From positions 1 through 61,848 of the forward strand of contig JAVBJW010000023.1 of the NCBI GenBank assembly GCA_031546805.1: a stretch of 61,848 nt of DNA, read 5' to 3'. The notes beneath the pieces were generated by a model. It saw only the letters and a program-made list of their open reading frames with translations. It searched no databases and was not told the DNA's origin. A program made the position numbers and the translations under genes. This document shows positions 47,801-57,665 of the stretch, piece by piece; position 1 is the stretch's first letter, and every line of letters starts with the position of its first letter. Source of the DNA: Mesenet sp031546805 (GTDB lineage Bacteria > Pseudomonadota > Alphaproteobacteria > Rickettsiales > Anaplasmataceae).

Positions 47801-48724
47801 ATGGCTTTTCGTTTTATTCCAGATAATACAAATATTAATTTTATTAAATATGGAAAAATTACACTTTTATTAAGTATTATACTGACTATTTTATCACCAT
47901 TTTTGATTTTCATGCATGGTGTTAATTTGGGTGTTGATTTTACTGGTGGAGTTCTTATAGAAGTAAGATCAGAGAATAACCTTTCTATTGCTGATATAAA
48001 TAATCAGTTAACAGAAAAAGGATTTACTAGTTTTACAATTCAAAGTTTAAAATCTAATCATGACATGGTAATACGTTTAAAAAATGATAAAGACACAACT
48101 AGCGATATTTTAATAAAAAAAATAAAGAAAGCATTAGAGGAAAAGTTAGAAGGCATAACGTACCGTAAAGTAGATTATGTAGGTCCACAAGTTAGTTCTA
48201 AGCAAATATTGAGAGGAGTAGCATCTATAGTAATCGCTTTGGTTGGGATATTTTTTTATATTTGGCTCCGTTTTAGCTGGCAATTTGCTTTGGGCAGTGT
48301 TGCTGCTTTAATTCATGACGTAGCTTTAGTTTTAGGATTTATTAGCATTACAGATATAGAATTTAATCTCTCCTCAATAGCTGCGCTGCTGACGGTGATT
48401 GGTTATTCTATCAATGACTCAGTGATAATATATGATCGGATTAGGGAATATTTGAAAAAATCAATAAACAAGTCTTTAGCAGAGGTAATCAACGTCAGTA
48501 TTAATAGCACATTATCACGTACAGTTTTAACTTCCGGTACAACTTTGCTCGCTTCTATTCCACTAATACTTATCTGTTCAGGGACTGTTAAAGATTTCAG
48601 TATTATTATATTTTTTGGTGTCTTAGTAGGTACGTATTCTTCAATATTTATATCTGCTCCTATATTAACTTGTAGAAGTTTAGTAAATAAAATTAAAGAA
48701 GAGAAAAACTTAAAAAGCCCATAA
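47801..48724 (+). CDS. secF: Protein-export membrane protein SecF
   Basis: 307 residues and six membrane segments. A first segment at about 20-40 is followed by GVDFTGGVLIEVRSEN, the family-defining motif. A periplasmic P1 domain follows to about 130, then the C-terminal five helices with VIGYSINDSVIIYDRIRE and TLSRTVLTSGTTLLASIPLI. SecF works with SecD to pull preproteins through SecYEG by the proton gradient. secD is not in this window. The gene is followed by IS110 remains. Confidence 0.95.
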   Translation: MAFRFIPDNTNINFIKYGKITLLLSIILTILSPFLIFMHGVNLGVDFTGGVLIEVRSENNLSIADINNQLTEKGFTSFTIQSLKSNHDMVIRLKNDKDTTSDILIKKIKKALEEKLEGITYRKVDYVGPQVSSKQILRGVASIVIALVGIFFYIWLRFSWQFALGSVAALIHDVALVLGFISITDIEFNLSSIAALLTVIGYSINDSVIIYDRIREYLKKSINKSLAEVINVSINSTLSRTVLTSGTTLLASIPLILICSGTVKDFSIIIFFGVLVGTYSSIFISAPILTCRSLVNKIKEEKNLKSP

Positions 48725-48907
48725 AGCTTGTATCTTCATAAAGTAAGGTATTAGAGCAAAATATCTTACAAGAATGGTGGAGCTGCGCTAAAGCTAATGC
48801 CAATAAGACAGGTTTACTGTCATTCCAATAGAGTTGGAAGACTGTTTGGAATTATATCCTGTATTTACCCAACTCTCAATTTTGTTTATAGTTTTGGAGG
48901 AGGTTTT

Positions 48908-49766
48908 ATGCAAGCAAATGCTATTTTAGGTGTACTAAAAAGAAATTTGATGTTTATTTACTAGTTAACCGATAAGAAACGGCACAAAGTTTTTTATAAT
49001 AATCAAGATGGCTTTGCAAAACTTGTAGCTTGGTCCAATAATTATGGAGCAGATCTTATTCATCTGTATCTTAAATCAAGGTATGTGGTAAAAATGAACT
49101 ACTTCAAAACAAAACAGATAAGTCAGACGCTGCCATGATTGCTAGATTTTGTATCGCTAACAAACCTAATCTTTGGCTTCCTGAAGTTAGGCGTTTAAGA
49201 GATCTTTATCGTTGTTTGCAAGCACTTAAAGATGATAAGTTGCAACAGATGAATCGCTTGGAAAATAAAAATATGGATTCCAGTTGTAAACACAAGTCAT
49301 ACTTGAGGTAATTGCTACAATAGATGAACAAATTATTGTTTTAAAAAAAGAAATTAATGAGCATATTGATAACTACTAAAAAATATGGTAAAGATCATCA
49401 AGACTGTAAAAGGTGTAGGGCATATTACTGCTATTGTCGCAGAAATGCCATCAGTTGGTAATTTTAGCAATGTTAGATAATTTGCAGCTTTTGCTGGTCT
49501 AAATTCAGGACATTACCAATCAGGATCATCAGTAAGCAAAAGAAGTCGAATATATAAATGGGAATTGGATCTGAGCGTATTCGCAAAGCTCTTTTTATGC
49601 CAGCTATAGTAGTCAAGAATCATATTTTCAAAAGTTTTGCCAGCGTTTAGCAAGTAAAGGAAAATGTCCAATTATTATAGTTGTTGCGTTAATGAGAAAG
49701 CTAATGCATGTATTTTTCGGTATTTTAAAAAACAATCAACCTTTTTATTGTCATTTAGTTGCATAA
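48908..49766 (+). pseudogene. IS110-family transposase, decayed
   Basis: Starts MQANAILGV, then frameshifts into LTDKKRHKVFYNNQDGFAKL, LLQNKTDKSDAAMIARFCIA (with the DEDD-type Asp region), a shift near 49300, FAAFAGLNSGHYQSGSSVSK (Transposase_20 part) and LMRKLMHVFFGILKNNQPFY, ending TAA at 49764-49766. Several frameshifts and in-frame stops make it inactive. The sequence upstream to about 48770 probably belongs to the same element. No clear target duplication can be seen. Confidence 0.75.
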
Positions 49767-49789
49767 TTTTTTGACAGTTAAGACAGTAT

Positions 49790-49986
49790 ATGTTCAATGC
49801 CGATTCTGTCATTCCATCACGTTTCAGTCGCAAAACACCGAGAGAATATGATAAGGAACTATATAAAGAAAGAAATTTAATTGATTTAATAAACTAAAAC
49901 ATTTCCGTAGAGTTGCTACTCGTTACGACAAATTAGCAATTTCTTTCTTATCTTTCGTTGCTGGTATCTATCTCTTGCTAAAGTAA
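49790..49986 (+). pseudogene. IS5-family transposase, C-terminal remnant
   Basis: The plus strand reads ADSVIPSRFSRKTPREYDKE and LYKERNLIDL, then shifts frame into KLKHFRRVATRYDKLAISFL and ends at TAA 49984-49986. This is the end of an IS5-type (DDE_Tnp_1) transposase of another group than the fragments at 1-840. It lies directly downstream of the IS110 remnant, so one element probably inserted next to the other. From 49987 to 50241 I see no gene. Confidence 0.65.
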
Positions 49987-50241
49987 TTGTCGACACTGCC
50001 TAGGCAGCACCATACACTGGCAACTGCTTTTTAAAACGTATAACACTTCCGCAAAATATGTTGTGTAGATCGGTGGCCTTGTTTTCTTTTGATAAGATTC
50101 AAGCTCTGGCAAAATTATCTAAAACTGCTATCGACTTACTTCACTTTGGTATGAATTATTCATATTTACTTTATATAAATTATCATCTCAGTTTATCTTT
50201 TTATTGAGATCACGTACAGGTTCTTAGATGATAAAAATGCT

Positions 50242-51030
50242 CTATATACCAGCTTTGTCTATCATTAGTTGTTTTATTTTTACAATTGCCTTTGCTGGAT
50301 TTAAACCTTTGGGACAAGTTTTTGTACAATTCATTATAGTATGACAACGATATAACTTAAACGCATCATTTAAAAAATCAAGGCGCTCATCTGTGTTTTC
50401 ATCACGGCTGTCTGCTATCCATCTATACATTTGTAATAACACTGCAGGACCTAGATATTTATCACTATTCCACCAATAGCTAGGGCAAGCTGTAGAACAG
50501 CATGCACATAATATGCAATCATACAGGCCATCTAATTTTTCTCTGTCTTCAGGAGATTGTAGATGCTCCTTATCTTGAATTTTAGGCTCTTTAGCTTGCA
50601 GCCATGGCTTAATCTGCTTGTATTGTTCATAAAAGTGACTTAAATCAGGAACTAGATCTTTTATTACATACATATGTGGCAGTGGGTATATATTTACATC
50701 ACCTTTAATGTTAGAAATAGATTTAGTGCATGCAAGTGTGTTGGTGCCATCAATATTCATTGCACAAGAACCACATATTCCCTCACGACAAGAGCGTCTG
50801 AAAGTTAGAGTAGAATCAACTTCATCTTTAATTTTTATTAAAACATCAAGCACCATTGGACCACAATTATCCACATCAATAAAAAAAGTATCTATTCTTG
50901 GATTTTCTTCATCATCAGGAGACCAACGATAAATTTTAAAGCGTTTTACCTTCTTTGCAGCATCTGGAGCTGGGTAAACCTTTCCATTTTTATTGATTTT
51001 AGAGTTTTGAGGCAACGATAATTGTACCAT
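50242..51030 (-). CDS. sdhB: Succinate dehydrogenase iron-sulfur subunit SdhB
   Basis: 262 residues. Three cluster motifs are intact: the [2Fe-2S] CREGICGSCAMNIDGTNTLA plus a Cys, the [4Fe-4S] CILCACCSTACP, and the [3Fe-4S] CHTIMNCTKTCPKGLNP. It passes electrons from SdhA flavin to ubiquinone, feeding the bc1 complex encoded at 29436-31979. SdhE at 21695 is its assembly partner. sdhA is not in the window. Confidence 0.97.
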   Translation of the reverse strand: MVQLSLPQNSKINKNGKVYPAPDAAKKVKRFKIYRWSPDDEENPRIDTFFIDVDNCGPMVLDVLIKIKDEVDSTLTFRRSCREGICGSCAMNIDGTNTLACTKSISNIKGDVNIYPLPHMYVIKDLVPDLSHFYEQYKQIKPWLQAKEPKIQDKEHLQSPEDREKLDGLYDCILCACCSTACPSYWWNSDKYLGPAVLLQMYRWIADSRDENTDERLDFLNDAFKLYRCHTIMNCTKTCPKGLNPAKAIVKIKQLMIDKAGI

Positions 51031-51197
51031 GTGATTTATTACCCATCAAACCTATTACCTTAGCAATAAATATCTAAAATATAAATAAAGATTTAGCATA
51101 TCTTTTTAGAAAGTAAACTTCTTTTAACTTTGAATTAAACAAAGTCTTTTTAATAAATATATTTACTTATTGCTTAGAAAAGGATTTTTCACATATC

Positions 51198-52445
51198 CTA
51201 ATCCTTAAAACTAAAATTTTCTGTTAAATCAGTAGAGTAAACTTCATTATTATTCTCATTATAAAAAGATATTTTATGCTCAACTAAATTGAGTATAGCA
51301 AAGCCAAAACCAGGGAAGGTTTTTACTTCCTTAGCTTTGACACCATCGAGATCAACTTCGTACAAGATAGGTTTTTGATTTTGTGAATAAAGCAAAGAAC
51401 CACCATTCCCAACCATAATTTGTGTTGGTTTTGTTTCCATCAAGATAATTTGTGCAATATGGACATGACCTGAGATAATTGCAGAAATATTTGTAGGGAA
51501 ATTATCACCAAATGCTTTTATTTGCGCTATATTACCATCATGATAAAAAATCATACTCTTCTTTGCGTGACTCCACAATGGCCTATGCGTTAAAAGCCAA
51601 GCAGGTTTAGAAGAGTTATTCTGAAGCAAATAACCAAACTGTTTGCTAAAAGTTTTAACTTGTTCTTCAGTATAATCACTATCTTTGCCATAAGAAGAAT
51701 CAAAGACATCGAGTTGTATAGGTCCAGCATCGAAAATCCAACTTGGAATATAATTTTGACATTTTGTTGATGAAAAATTATTGGAATCTAAATATCTAAA
51801 CCATCCTTCATGAGCTCTTGAGCAACCTTCGTGATTTCCACGAACAAATAAAAATGGAAATAATGCAAAGTTTTTTTTAGCTGGATCAAACCAATCATTA
51901 TACCAGGACTGGCTATCATAATTGTATGTTTGGCTACATTTTGTGACATCTTTACAGCTCTTTTCTCGGTAATGATAATCACCTATATGGACTATTAAAT
52001 CAGGTTTATGAGCTGATATAGAATTTAAAACTTTAACAAGAGGCCATTCTTTATCAGAGTTACATGATTGCTCAATTAGATTAGTAACTCTACATCCTGT
52101 ATCACCAATAAATGCAATTTTCTTTATCTCTGGCGAGAGCATAGGAATTTGATAGTCATCAATTGTAACTTCTTCTACACTTTTTGATAAAGATAATTCA
52201 CAAACTTTTTCGGGGAAATTTTTTCCTTCAGGTGCAGCACGTTCATTCATAAGCATTTGTTCGCCATCAACACATGCTATAGGACAATCTTCATTATCAA
52301 TAATAGCACGAACACTTATCATGTTATTTGGTATAACTTGAGACCATGAATATATAACTTCTGCTTGAAGATGAAAAGGAAAAGACAGAACCAATAGTAA
52401 GTTAAAGATTATGATTAAATGAATCTTATTATCTATAGTATACAT
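51198..52445 (-). CDS. Exported calcineurin-like metallophosphoesterase
   Basis: 415 residues. A hydrophobic N-terminus (about 10-28, ending before QAEVIYSW) is a signal peptide, so the protein acts in the periplasm or outside. Metal-binding motifs of the family are all present: IGDTGCR, VHIGDYHYRE, VRGNHEGC and SGHVHIAQ. The substrate cannot be told: phosphomonoesters, cyclic nucleotides or acid-phosphatase-like activity are all possible. Several Cys (CPIACVDGEQM, CSNSDK region) could form disulfides. No operon partners. Confidence 0.85.
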   Translation of the reverse strand: MYTIDNKIHLIIIFNLLLVLSFPFHLQAEVIYSWSQVIPNNMISVRAIIDNEDCPIACVDGEQMLMNERAAPEGKNFPEKVCELSLSKSVEEVTIDDYQIPMLSPEIKKIAFIGDTGCRVTNLIEQSCNSDKEWPLVKVLNSISAHKPDLIVHIGDYHYREKSCKDVTKCSQTYNYDSQSWYNDWFDPAKKNFALFPFLFVRGNHEGCSRAHEGWFRYLDSNNFSSTKCQNYIPSWIFDAGPIQLDVFDSSYGKDSDYTEEQVKTFSKQFGYLLQNNSSKPAWLLTHRPLWSHAKKSMIFYHDGNIAQIKAFGDNFPTNISAIISGHVHIAQIILMETKPTQIMVGNGGSLLYSQNQKPILYEVDLDGVKAKEVKTFPGFGFAILNLVEHKISFYNENNNEVYSTDLTENFSFKD

Positions 52446-52579
52446 TACATTAATTTCCTTACTATAAAATAAAACTAAATTATTTAATTTTATTATTACT
52501 TTAGTTATTGTATAGATTTTCTCGTTAAGTGAAACTAGTTTTTAATACTAACGACAAAAAACATTTTTTACATATAATA

Positions 52580-52607
52580 TTGCAGTTGTTTATATGTAAG
52601 ATATTAT
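52580..52607 (+). promoter_or_regulatory. Putative promoter for tRNA-Leu and the ribA-vir operon
   Basis: TTGCAG (52580-52585) and TATTAT (52602-52607) with 16 bp spacing would start transcription near 52614, about 13 bases before the tRNA. A second TATAAT at 52573-52578 has no good -35 box. No stronger promoter appears between the tRNA and ribA (12 bp), so readthrough is likely. Confidence 0.45.
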
Positions 52608-52626
52608 TAATTTAAAGCTGTAAAAA

Positions 52627-52713
52627 GCGGTCGTGGTGGAATTGGTAGACACGCAGCGTTGAGGTCGCTGTGGTTTTATAACCGTGGAAGTTCAACTCTT
52701 CTCGACCGCACCA
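52627..52713 (+). tRNA. tRNA-Leu (anticodon GAG), CCA encoded
   Basis: A complete cloverleaf: acceptor GCGGTCG pairs perfectly with CGACCGC, the anticodon stem CAGCG/CGCTG encloses the loop TTGAGGT (anticodon GAG), the T arm reads GTTCAACTC, and there is a long variable arm typical of Leu (class II). The 3' CCA (52711-52713) is encoded. It lies only 12 bp before ribA. Confidence 0.95.
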
Positions 52714-52725
52714 GGTATATAAGTT

Positions 52726-53826
52726 ATGAGAGAACAAATTTTTAGTAGCAAAGAAAAAAACAGTGTTGAAAGAGCATTAAGCGAAATAAGACGTGGAATG
52801 CCAGTAATTATATTTGATCATAACTCTTATACTTTACTTGCTGCTGTTGAAATATTAGAAGAAGATTTATTTAAAAAGTGTAAAGCAATTGCAGACGATA
52901 TTTATATCGTAATCACTGCAAATAAGTTGCAACAAATAGTAAAGAATCACAATATTGCTAAGGAAAAAATTTTTCGATTACTGGTAGACAATTTTAATGA
53001 TTTTAATCATATATTAAGTTGTCATGAAGAAGAAAATTGTCAAATAAGAAGTATACAAAAACATGAGGTGCTTGATGAATATGCTATAGATTTATTAAAA
53101 TTAGCGGAATTGCTTCCACTAGCGTTAGTAGTGGATATGAAGTTTCAAAATAATACAGAAATGCATAAATGGTGTAGTGAGAATGATATAATATTTTTAG
53201 AGAAATCTCACATTACAAATTATAAACAAAATTGTGATTTATATGAAGTATGCAGAACTCCTTTGTTATTAAGTAATTGTAAAGAAGCAAGTATTATAGT
53301 ATATAGGACTATTCATGGTAACAAAGAACATTATGCAATAATAATTGGGCAACCAGAATTCAGCGAGCCTCTTGTTAGAGTTCATTCTTCATGTTACACT
53401 GGAGACTTGTTAGAAAGTCTCTCGTGTGATTGTTATAGCCAGTTACACAATGCTATAACAATGATGGCAAATACAAGTGGAGGGATTATACTGTACTTAA
53501 ATCAAGATGGCAGAGGTATTGGTTTAGTTAATAAGTTAAGAACATATGCTTTGCAGATGAATTATAAGTTTGATACTGTAGATGCAAATGCAGTATTAGG
53601 ATTTGATGATGACGAAAGGAATTATATGCCTGCTGTTAATATTCTTAATAAATTAAATATAGTAAAAATTCAGTTACTTACAAATAACCCAAAGAAAGTG
53701 TCAGAATTAAAAAAATATGGTATTCAAATAATAAAACGAGTAGAACTTGTTGCAAAATATAATCAATATAACGATTCGTATATGCAGACAAAATTCAAAC
53801 GTTTAGGTCATATTAGGCCTAAATAG
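52726..53826 (+). CDS. ribA: RibA: GTP cyclohydrolase II with degenerate RibB-like N-terminus
   Basis: 366 residues. The C-terminal half is GTP cyclohydrolase II: VRVHSSCYTGDLLESLSCDC supplies the zinc cysteines, and YLNQDGRGIGLVNKLRTYAL the catalytic region. The N-terminal 180 residues are related to the RibB (DHBP synthase) fold but lack its acidic metal motif, so that half is probably inactive, as known for several alphaproteobacterial RibBX proteins. RibA starts riboflavin synthesis from GTP. It is 19 bp upstream of virB8, and in Wolbachia ribA is known to be transcribed with the vir genes. Confidence 0.92.
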   Translation: MREQIFSSKEKNSVERALSEIRRGMPVIIFDHNSYTLLAAVEILEEDLFKKCKAIADDIYIVITANKLQQIVKNHNIAKEKIFRLLVDNFNDFNHILSCHEEENCQIRSIQKHEVLDEYAIDLLKLAELLPLALVVDMKFQNNTEMHKWCSENDIIFLEKSHITNYKQNCDLYEVCRTPLLLSNCKEASIIVYRTIHGNKEHYAIIIGQPEFSEPLVRVHSSCYTGDLLESLSCDCYSQLHNAITMMANTSGGIILYLNQDGRGIGLVNKLRTYALQMNYKFDTVDANAVLGFDDDERNYMPAVNILNKLNIVKIQLLTNNPKKVSELKKYGIQIIKRVELVAKYNQYNDSYMQTKFKRLGHIRPK

Positions 53827-53845
53827 AATGTTTTAATGGTATATT

Positions 53846-54538
53846 ATGTTCAGGTTTTTAAAGAAGAAAAATAGCGTAGATAGTACGTATTCTAAGAGTG
53901 AGGAAGATAATTGGCATTCCAATCGCTATAACTTAATAACGATACAGAGGAATGTTTTGCTGTTATTATTGCTACTATTGCTTGGGGTAATAGCTACAAG
54001 CATTATAGCTATTTTAAAAATTAGTACAAGCAAGACCATAGAGCCATTTGTTGTAGAGATAGAAAAAAAATCTGGTATAGTTACTTTAGTAAATCCAATA
54101 ACGGTAAAACAATATTCCGCTGATGAAGTTCTGAATAATTACTTTATCATGGAGTATATTAAAATACGCGAGCTCTTTGATCCCAATAATTTTCAATATA
54201 ATTATTATACCAAGGTAAGATTATTTTCTGCACAGGACGTTTATAATGAATTTAGACATTTAATAAATCCAAGTAATGCAAATAGCCCGTTCAACATGTA
54301 TGCAAATATAAGTAGTAGTGAGTTAAAAGTTCGTTCTATTCAAAATTTAAGCCCTAATAATGTTCAAGTAAGATTTACTCTAGAATTTAATGAAAAAGGT
54401 GGTAATACTTTAAAAAAGGATAAAATTGCTACTTTATCATTTGAGTATATATCAATGGAGATGAGTGAGCAGCAAAGATATATTAATCCTTTGGGTTTTC
54501 AGGTAACTTATTACAAGGCAGACAATGAATTTTTATAA
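53846..54538 (+). CDS. virB8: Type IV secretion protein VirB8
   Basis: 230 residues: a short cytosolic start, a Leu-rich membrane segment at about 33-55, and a periplasmic domain of about 170 residues. VirB8 nucleates assembly of the inner-membrane complex and contacts VirB9 and VirB10. Its end overlaps virB9 by 14 bp. The operon order virB8-9-10-11-D4 is the one known for Wolbachia and relatives. Confidence 0.94.
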   Translation: MFRFLKKKNSVDSTYSKSEEDNWHSNRYNLITIQRNVLLLLLLLLLGVIATSIIAILKISTSKTIEPFVVEIEKKSGIVTLVNPITVKQYSADEVLNNYFIMEYIKIRELFDPNNFQYNYYTKVRLFSAQDVYNEFRHLINPSNANSPFNMYANISSSELKVRSIQNLSPNNVQVRFTLEFNEKGGNTLKKDKIATLSFEYISMEMSEQQRYINPLGFQVTYYKADNEFL

Positions 54539-55355
54539 AATACTACTGTTGTTAAGTTTATATTTGTTTGTTAGTACAAACATATCAGCAGCTACAGCTT
54601 TAGATTATAGTATGCCTATTGCAATAGACAGTAGAATAAAGACTTTTGTATATAGTCCAAATGAAGTTTTTACAGTTATCTTAAGCCATGGCTATCACTC
54701 TTATATTGAGTTTGATGAAGGTGAAATAGTTCAAACAATTGCCATGGGTGATTCAGTGAATTGGAAAGTAAGAAGCATAGGTAATAGACTTTTTATAATG
54801 CCAGTTGAATCAAGTGGTAAAACAAATATAATTGTAATTACTAGCAAAAAAAGAACTTATGTATTTGATCTAATATGCAGAGTTGATTCTGCTAAACAAG
54901 TAGCTCAAACAGATCAATTATCTCATGATTTTTCCATGGAAAGGGATTTGTCTTATATAGTGCGTTTTTATTATCCAAAAACTGAAGATGAATTTGATTC
55001 TGAGGAGTCGATACAGTTGGAAATGGCTACACCAACAGAAGTATATTATTCAGTAGGAGAGCCAAATAAAATAATAGAAGTAAATGATACAAAACACAAT
55101 TATAGTTACATTGCAGGCGAAAATAGTGATGATATAGTGCCAGATGAATTATTTGATGATGGTTATTTAACGTATTTTAAGTTTAAAGATGGTAACAAAG
55201 TGATACCAAAAATTTTTATAAAAGATAACAAAGGTGTTGAAGTATCATGTAAGATGTTATTATTTGAAAATTATATTACAATAAAAGGAGTACATCAGAA
55301 ATTATCTATGCGTTATCAAAACAAATACGTTGAAGTTATAAATAAAACAGTATAG
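54525..55355 (+). CDS. virB9: Type IV secretion protein VirB9
   Basis: 276 residues. The signal peptide (about 1-23, ending before ATALDYSM) sends it to the periplasm. The N-terminal VirB9 domain (VFTVILSHGYHSYIEFDEGE) and the C-terminal CagX-type domain form part of the outer-membrane core complex with VirB10 and VirB7. It starts inside virB8 (14-bp overlap), indicating coupled translation. Normal length for the family. Confidence 0.94.
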   Translation: MNFYKILLLLSLYLFVSTNISAATALDYSMPIAIDSRIKTFVYSPNEVFTVILSHGYHSYIEFDEGEIVQTIAMGDSVNWKVRSIGNRLFIMPVESSGKTNIIVITSKKRTYVFDLICRVDSAKQVAQTDQLSHDFSMERDLSYIVRFYYPKTEDEFDSEESIQLEMATPTEVYYSVGEPNKIIEVNDTKHNYSYIAGENSDDIVPDELFDDGYLTYFKFKDGNKVIPKIFIKDNKGVEVSCKMLLFENYITIKGVHQKLSMRYQNKYVEVINKTV

Positions 55356-55371
55356 CTAAAGTGGTAAAACT

Positions 55372-56625
55372 ATGACAAGTGATGATACTAAAAAAGATAA
55401 CGAGCTACAGTCCTCGGAAGTTGAAAGCAGTGTTAACATTGTAGGTGTAAGTAAAAGTAAAAAAATAATAATACTAGCCATTATTTTACTAGCTGGTGGT
55501 TTAATATATTACACCTATTCTGATACCAATAAGGTTCAAAGTGACAAAGAGCAAAAACAGGATATAGATAAACTAATTGAAGAATCTAAACAAGTTACTC
55601 AAGAAATTTCTCCTCCTATAGTGATGCCAAATCAATTACCAGAGTTACCACCAATAGTTGCGCCTCCTATAATATCTGCACCACCTATGTTAGAAAAACC
55701 TAAAGCTCCTGAGCTACCTAAAATATCTGAGCCTATTGATCAAATCCCTGCTCCGCCTCAATCTACAGTTGCGCCTCATGTACCTACCGCTCCACAACTC
55801 TCTCTTGGAACTAGTGGTTACTCACGAGAAAGACGAGGCACGCAAATGCTTGTTATCAGTGGAAGCGGATCATCAAGTAATGATAATGATGAAGCGAATA
55901 ATAATAATCAAGAAAAGAAAAGTGCTGTTTTACGAACGATACAAAAAACTACAGCAGCGCAGGCAGCAGCAACAAGTATGGATGTACTGAACTTCATGAT
56001 TGCTCAAGGAAAAATAATTGATGCAGTATTAGAAACATCTATTAACACTGACTTGAAAGGAATGTTACGTGCTATAATTAGTCGTGATGTTTATGCTGAA
56101 GCAGGGGATATAGTATTAATTCCAAAGGGTTCTAGACTAATAGGTCAATACTCATTTGGTGATCAATCAGGGCAAAGGCGTATTGATATCACATGGAATA
56201 GAATAATGTTACCTCATGGAGTAGATGTTGCAGTAAATTCATCTGGAGTAGATGAGCTTGGTAGACAGGGATTATCTGCTATTGTTGATAATAAAATATA
56301 CAATGCTTTAGTTTCTACAATACTTTTAGCAGGTGTTTCATTTGGAACAGCTTTTGCAGTATCACAAATGCAAGAGGCTAATCAAGCTATCACAATAGTA
56401 ACAGATCCTCAAACTTCTAAGCAAACAATGACTACTTCTCTTTTATCTCAAACAATATCGCAAGCAGTTAATGATATTTCTACTTCTATAAAAAATATTA
56501 TTAATAGATACGTAGATACAAAGCCAACAGCTTATGTTGATCAAGGTACTTTAGTTAAAATATTTGTGAATCAGGATATATTCTTTCCTCCTGAAGCAAT
56601 AAAATTGACAGAAATTATACGATGA
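55372..56625 (+). CDS. virB10: Type IV secretion protein VirB10
   Basis: 417 residues. A cytosolic N-terminus, one membrane segment (about 31-49), a Pro-rich periplasmic arm at about 80-145 that spans toward the outer membrane, and the TrbI-type C-terminal domain from about 210 (IDAVLETSINTDLKGMLRAI, SRDVYAEAGDIVLIPKGSRL) are present. VirB10 senses ATP use by VirD4 and VirB11 and gates the outer pore. The virB11 start overlaps its stop by 4 bp (ATGA). Confidence 0.95.
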   Translation: MTSDDTKKDNELQSSEVESSVNIVGVSKSKKIIILAIILLAGGLIYYTYSDTNKVQSDKEQKQDIDKLIEESKQVTQEISPPIVMPNQLPELPPIVAPPIISAPPMLEKPKAPELPKISEPIDQIPAPPQSTVAPHVPTAPQLSLGTSGYSRERRGTQMLVISGSGSSSNDNDEANNNNQEKKSAVLRTIQKTTAAQAAATSMDVLNFMIAQGKIIDAVLETSINTDLKGMLRAIISRDVYAEAGDIVLIPKGSRLIGQYSFGDQSGQRRIDITWNRIMLPHGVDVAVNSSGVDELGRQGLSAIVDNKIYNALVSTILLAGVSFGTAFAVSQMQEANQAITIVTDPQTSKQTMTTSLLSQTISQAVNDISTSIKNIINRYVDTKPTAYVDQGTLVKIFVNQDIFFPPEAIKLTEIIR

Positions 56626-57638
56626 GTACAAGCAATGAAGCATTAAATGTATACCTTAAACCATTAGAGGGAATTTTTGAAGAAGAAGGGGTTAATGAAA
56701 TATCAATTAATAATCCAGGTGAAGTATGGGTAGAGAAGTTTGGTGAAACAAGGTGTGATAAAATATCAGGTATTGATTTTGATCATCTTAGGCAGTTAGG
56801 TCAGTTAATAGCACAAGCTACATCTCAGGAGATTAGCGCAGAAAGGCCACTTCTTTCTGCAACTTTACCTAATGGTTATCGTGTACAAGTAGTATTTCCA
56901 CCAGCCTGTGAAGCAAATATAGTAGTGGTATCTATTAGAAAGCCTTCTGCGATACAGCTTACTCTTGACGAATACGAGAAAAGGGGGGCGTTTTCAAATA
57001 CTGTTACAGAAGTTATAGAAAATGACGTTGAAATCACTTTAGGTTCTTTGTTACAGCAAAAGAAAGTAAAAGAATTTTTACAATATGCTATCACTAACAA
57101 AAAAAATATTATAATAAGTGGTGGTACTTCAACAGGTAAAACTACTTTCACTAATGCAGCTTTGCGTGCCATTCCAAATAACGAAAGGCTAATTACTGTT
57201 GAAGATGCAAGAGAAGTTATTTTAAGTGATCATCCAAATAGAGTACATCTCATTGCTTCTAAGGGAGGTCAAGGTAGAGCGAAAGTAACTACACAAGATT
57301 TAATAGAAGCATGCCTACGTTTAAGACCAGATAGAATTATAGTTGGAGAGTTGCGAGGAGTGGAAGCATTTAGTTTTTTGCGTGCAATCAATACCGGTCA
57401 TCCTGGTTCCATATCTACTTTACATGCAGATACTCCGAGAATGGCTCTTGAGCAATTAAAGTTAATGGTTATGCAGGCAGGTGTTGGTATTCCTCCAGAG
57501 CAAATTATGGCATACATTATAAACGTGATTGATATAGTCATTCAATTAAAAAGAGCAAGTAATGGTATAAGATATGTTTCTGAGATATTATTTACTAGTA
57601 TTTTACGTAAAAATGCTTATAAAAGCTCACATAAGTAG
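56622..57638 (+). CDS. virB11: Type IV secretion ATPase VirB11
   Basis: 338 residues, a hexameric traffic ATPase. An N-terminal domain (about 1-150) is followed by Walker A GGTSTGKTT, the Asp-box region with VEDAREVIL, Walker B LRLRPDRIIVGELRG and the His box NTGHPGSISTLHAD. It supplies energy for substrate translocation or for pilus assembly and works with VirD4. Intact and normal length. Confidence 0.97.
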   Translation: MSTSNEALNVYLKPLEGIFEEEGVNEISINNPGEVWVEKFGETRCDKISGIDFDHLRQLGQLIAQATSQEISAERPLLSATLPNGYRVQVVFPPACEANIVVVSIRKPSAIQLTLDEYEKRGAFSNTVTEVIENDVEITLGSLLQQKKVKEFLQYAITNKKNIIISGGTSTGKTTFTNAALRAIPNNERLITVEDAREVILSDHPNRVHLIASKGGQGRAKVTTQDLIEACLRLRPDRIIVGELRGVEAFSFLRAINTGHPGSISTLHADTPRMALEQLKLMVMQAGVGIPPEQIMAYIINVIDIVIQLKRASNGIRYVSEILFTSILRKNAYKSSHK

Positions 57639-57665
57639 AGTTAAACTATTTAAAATACAAATACT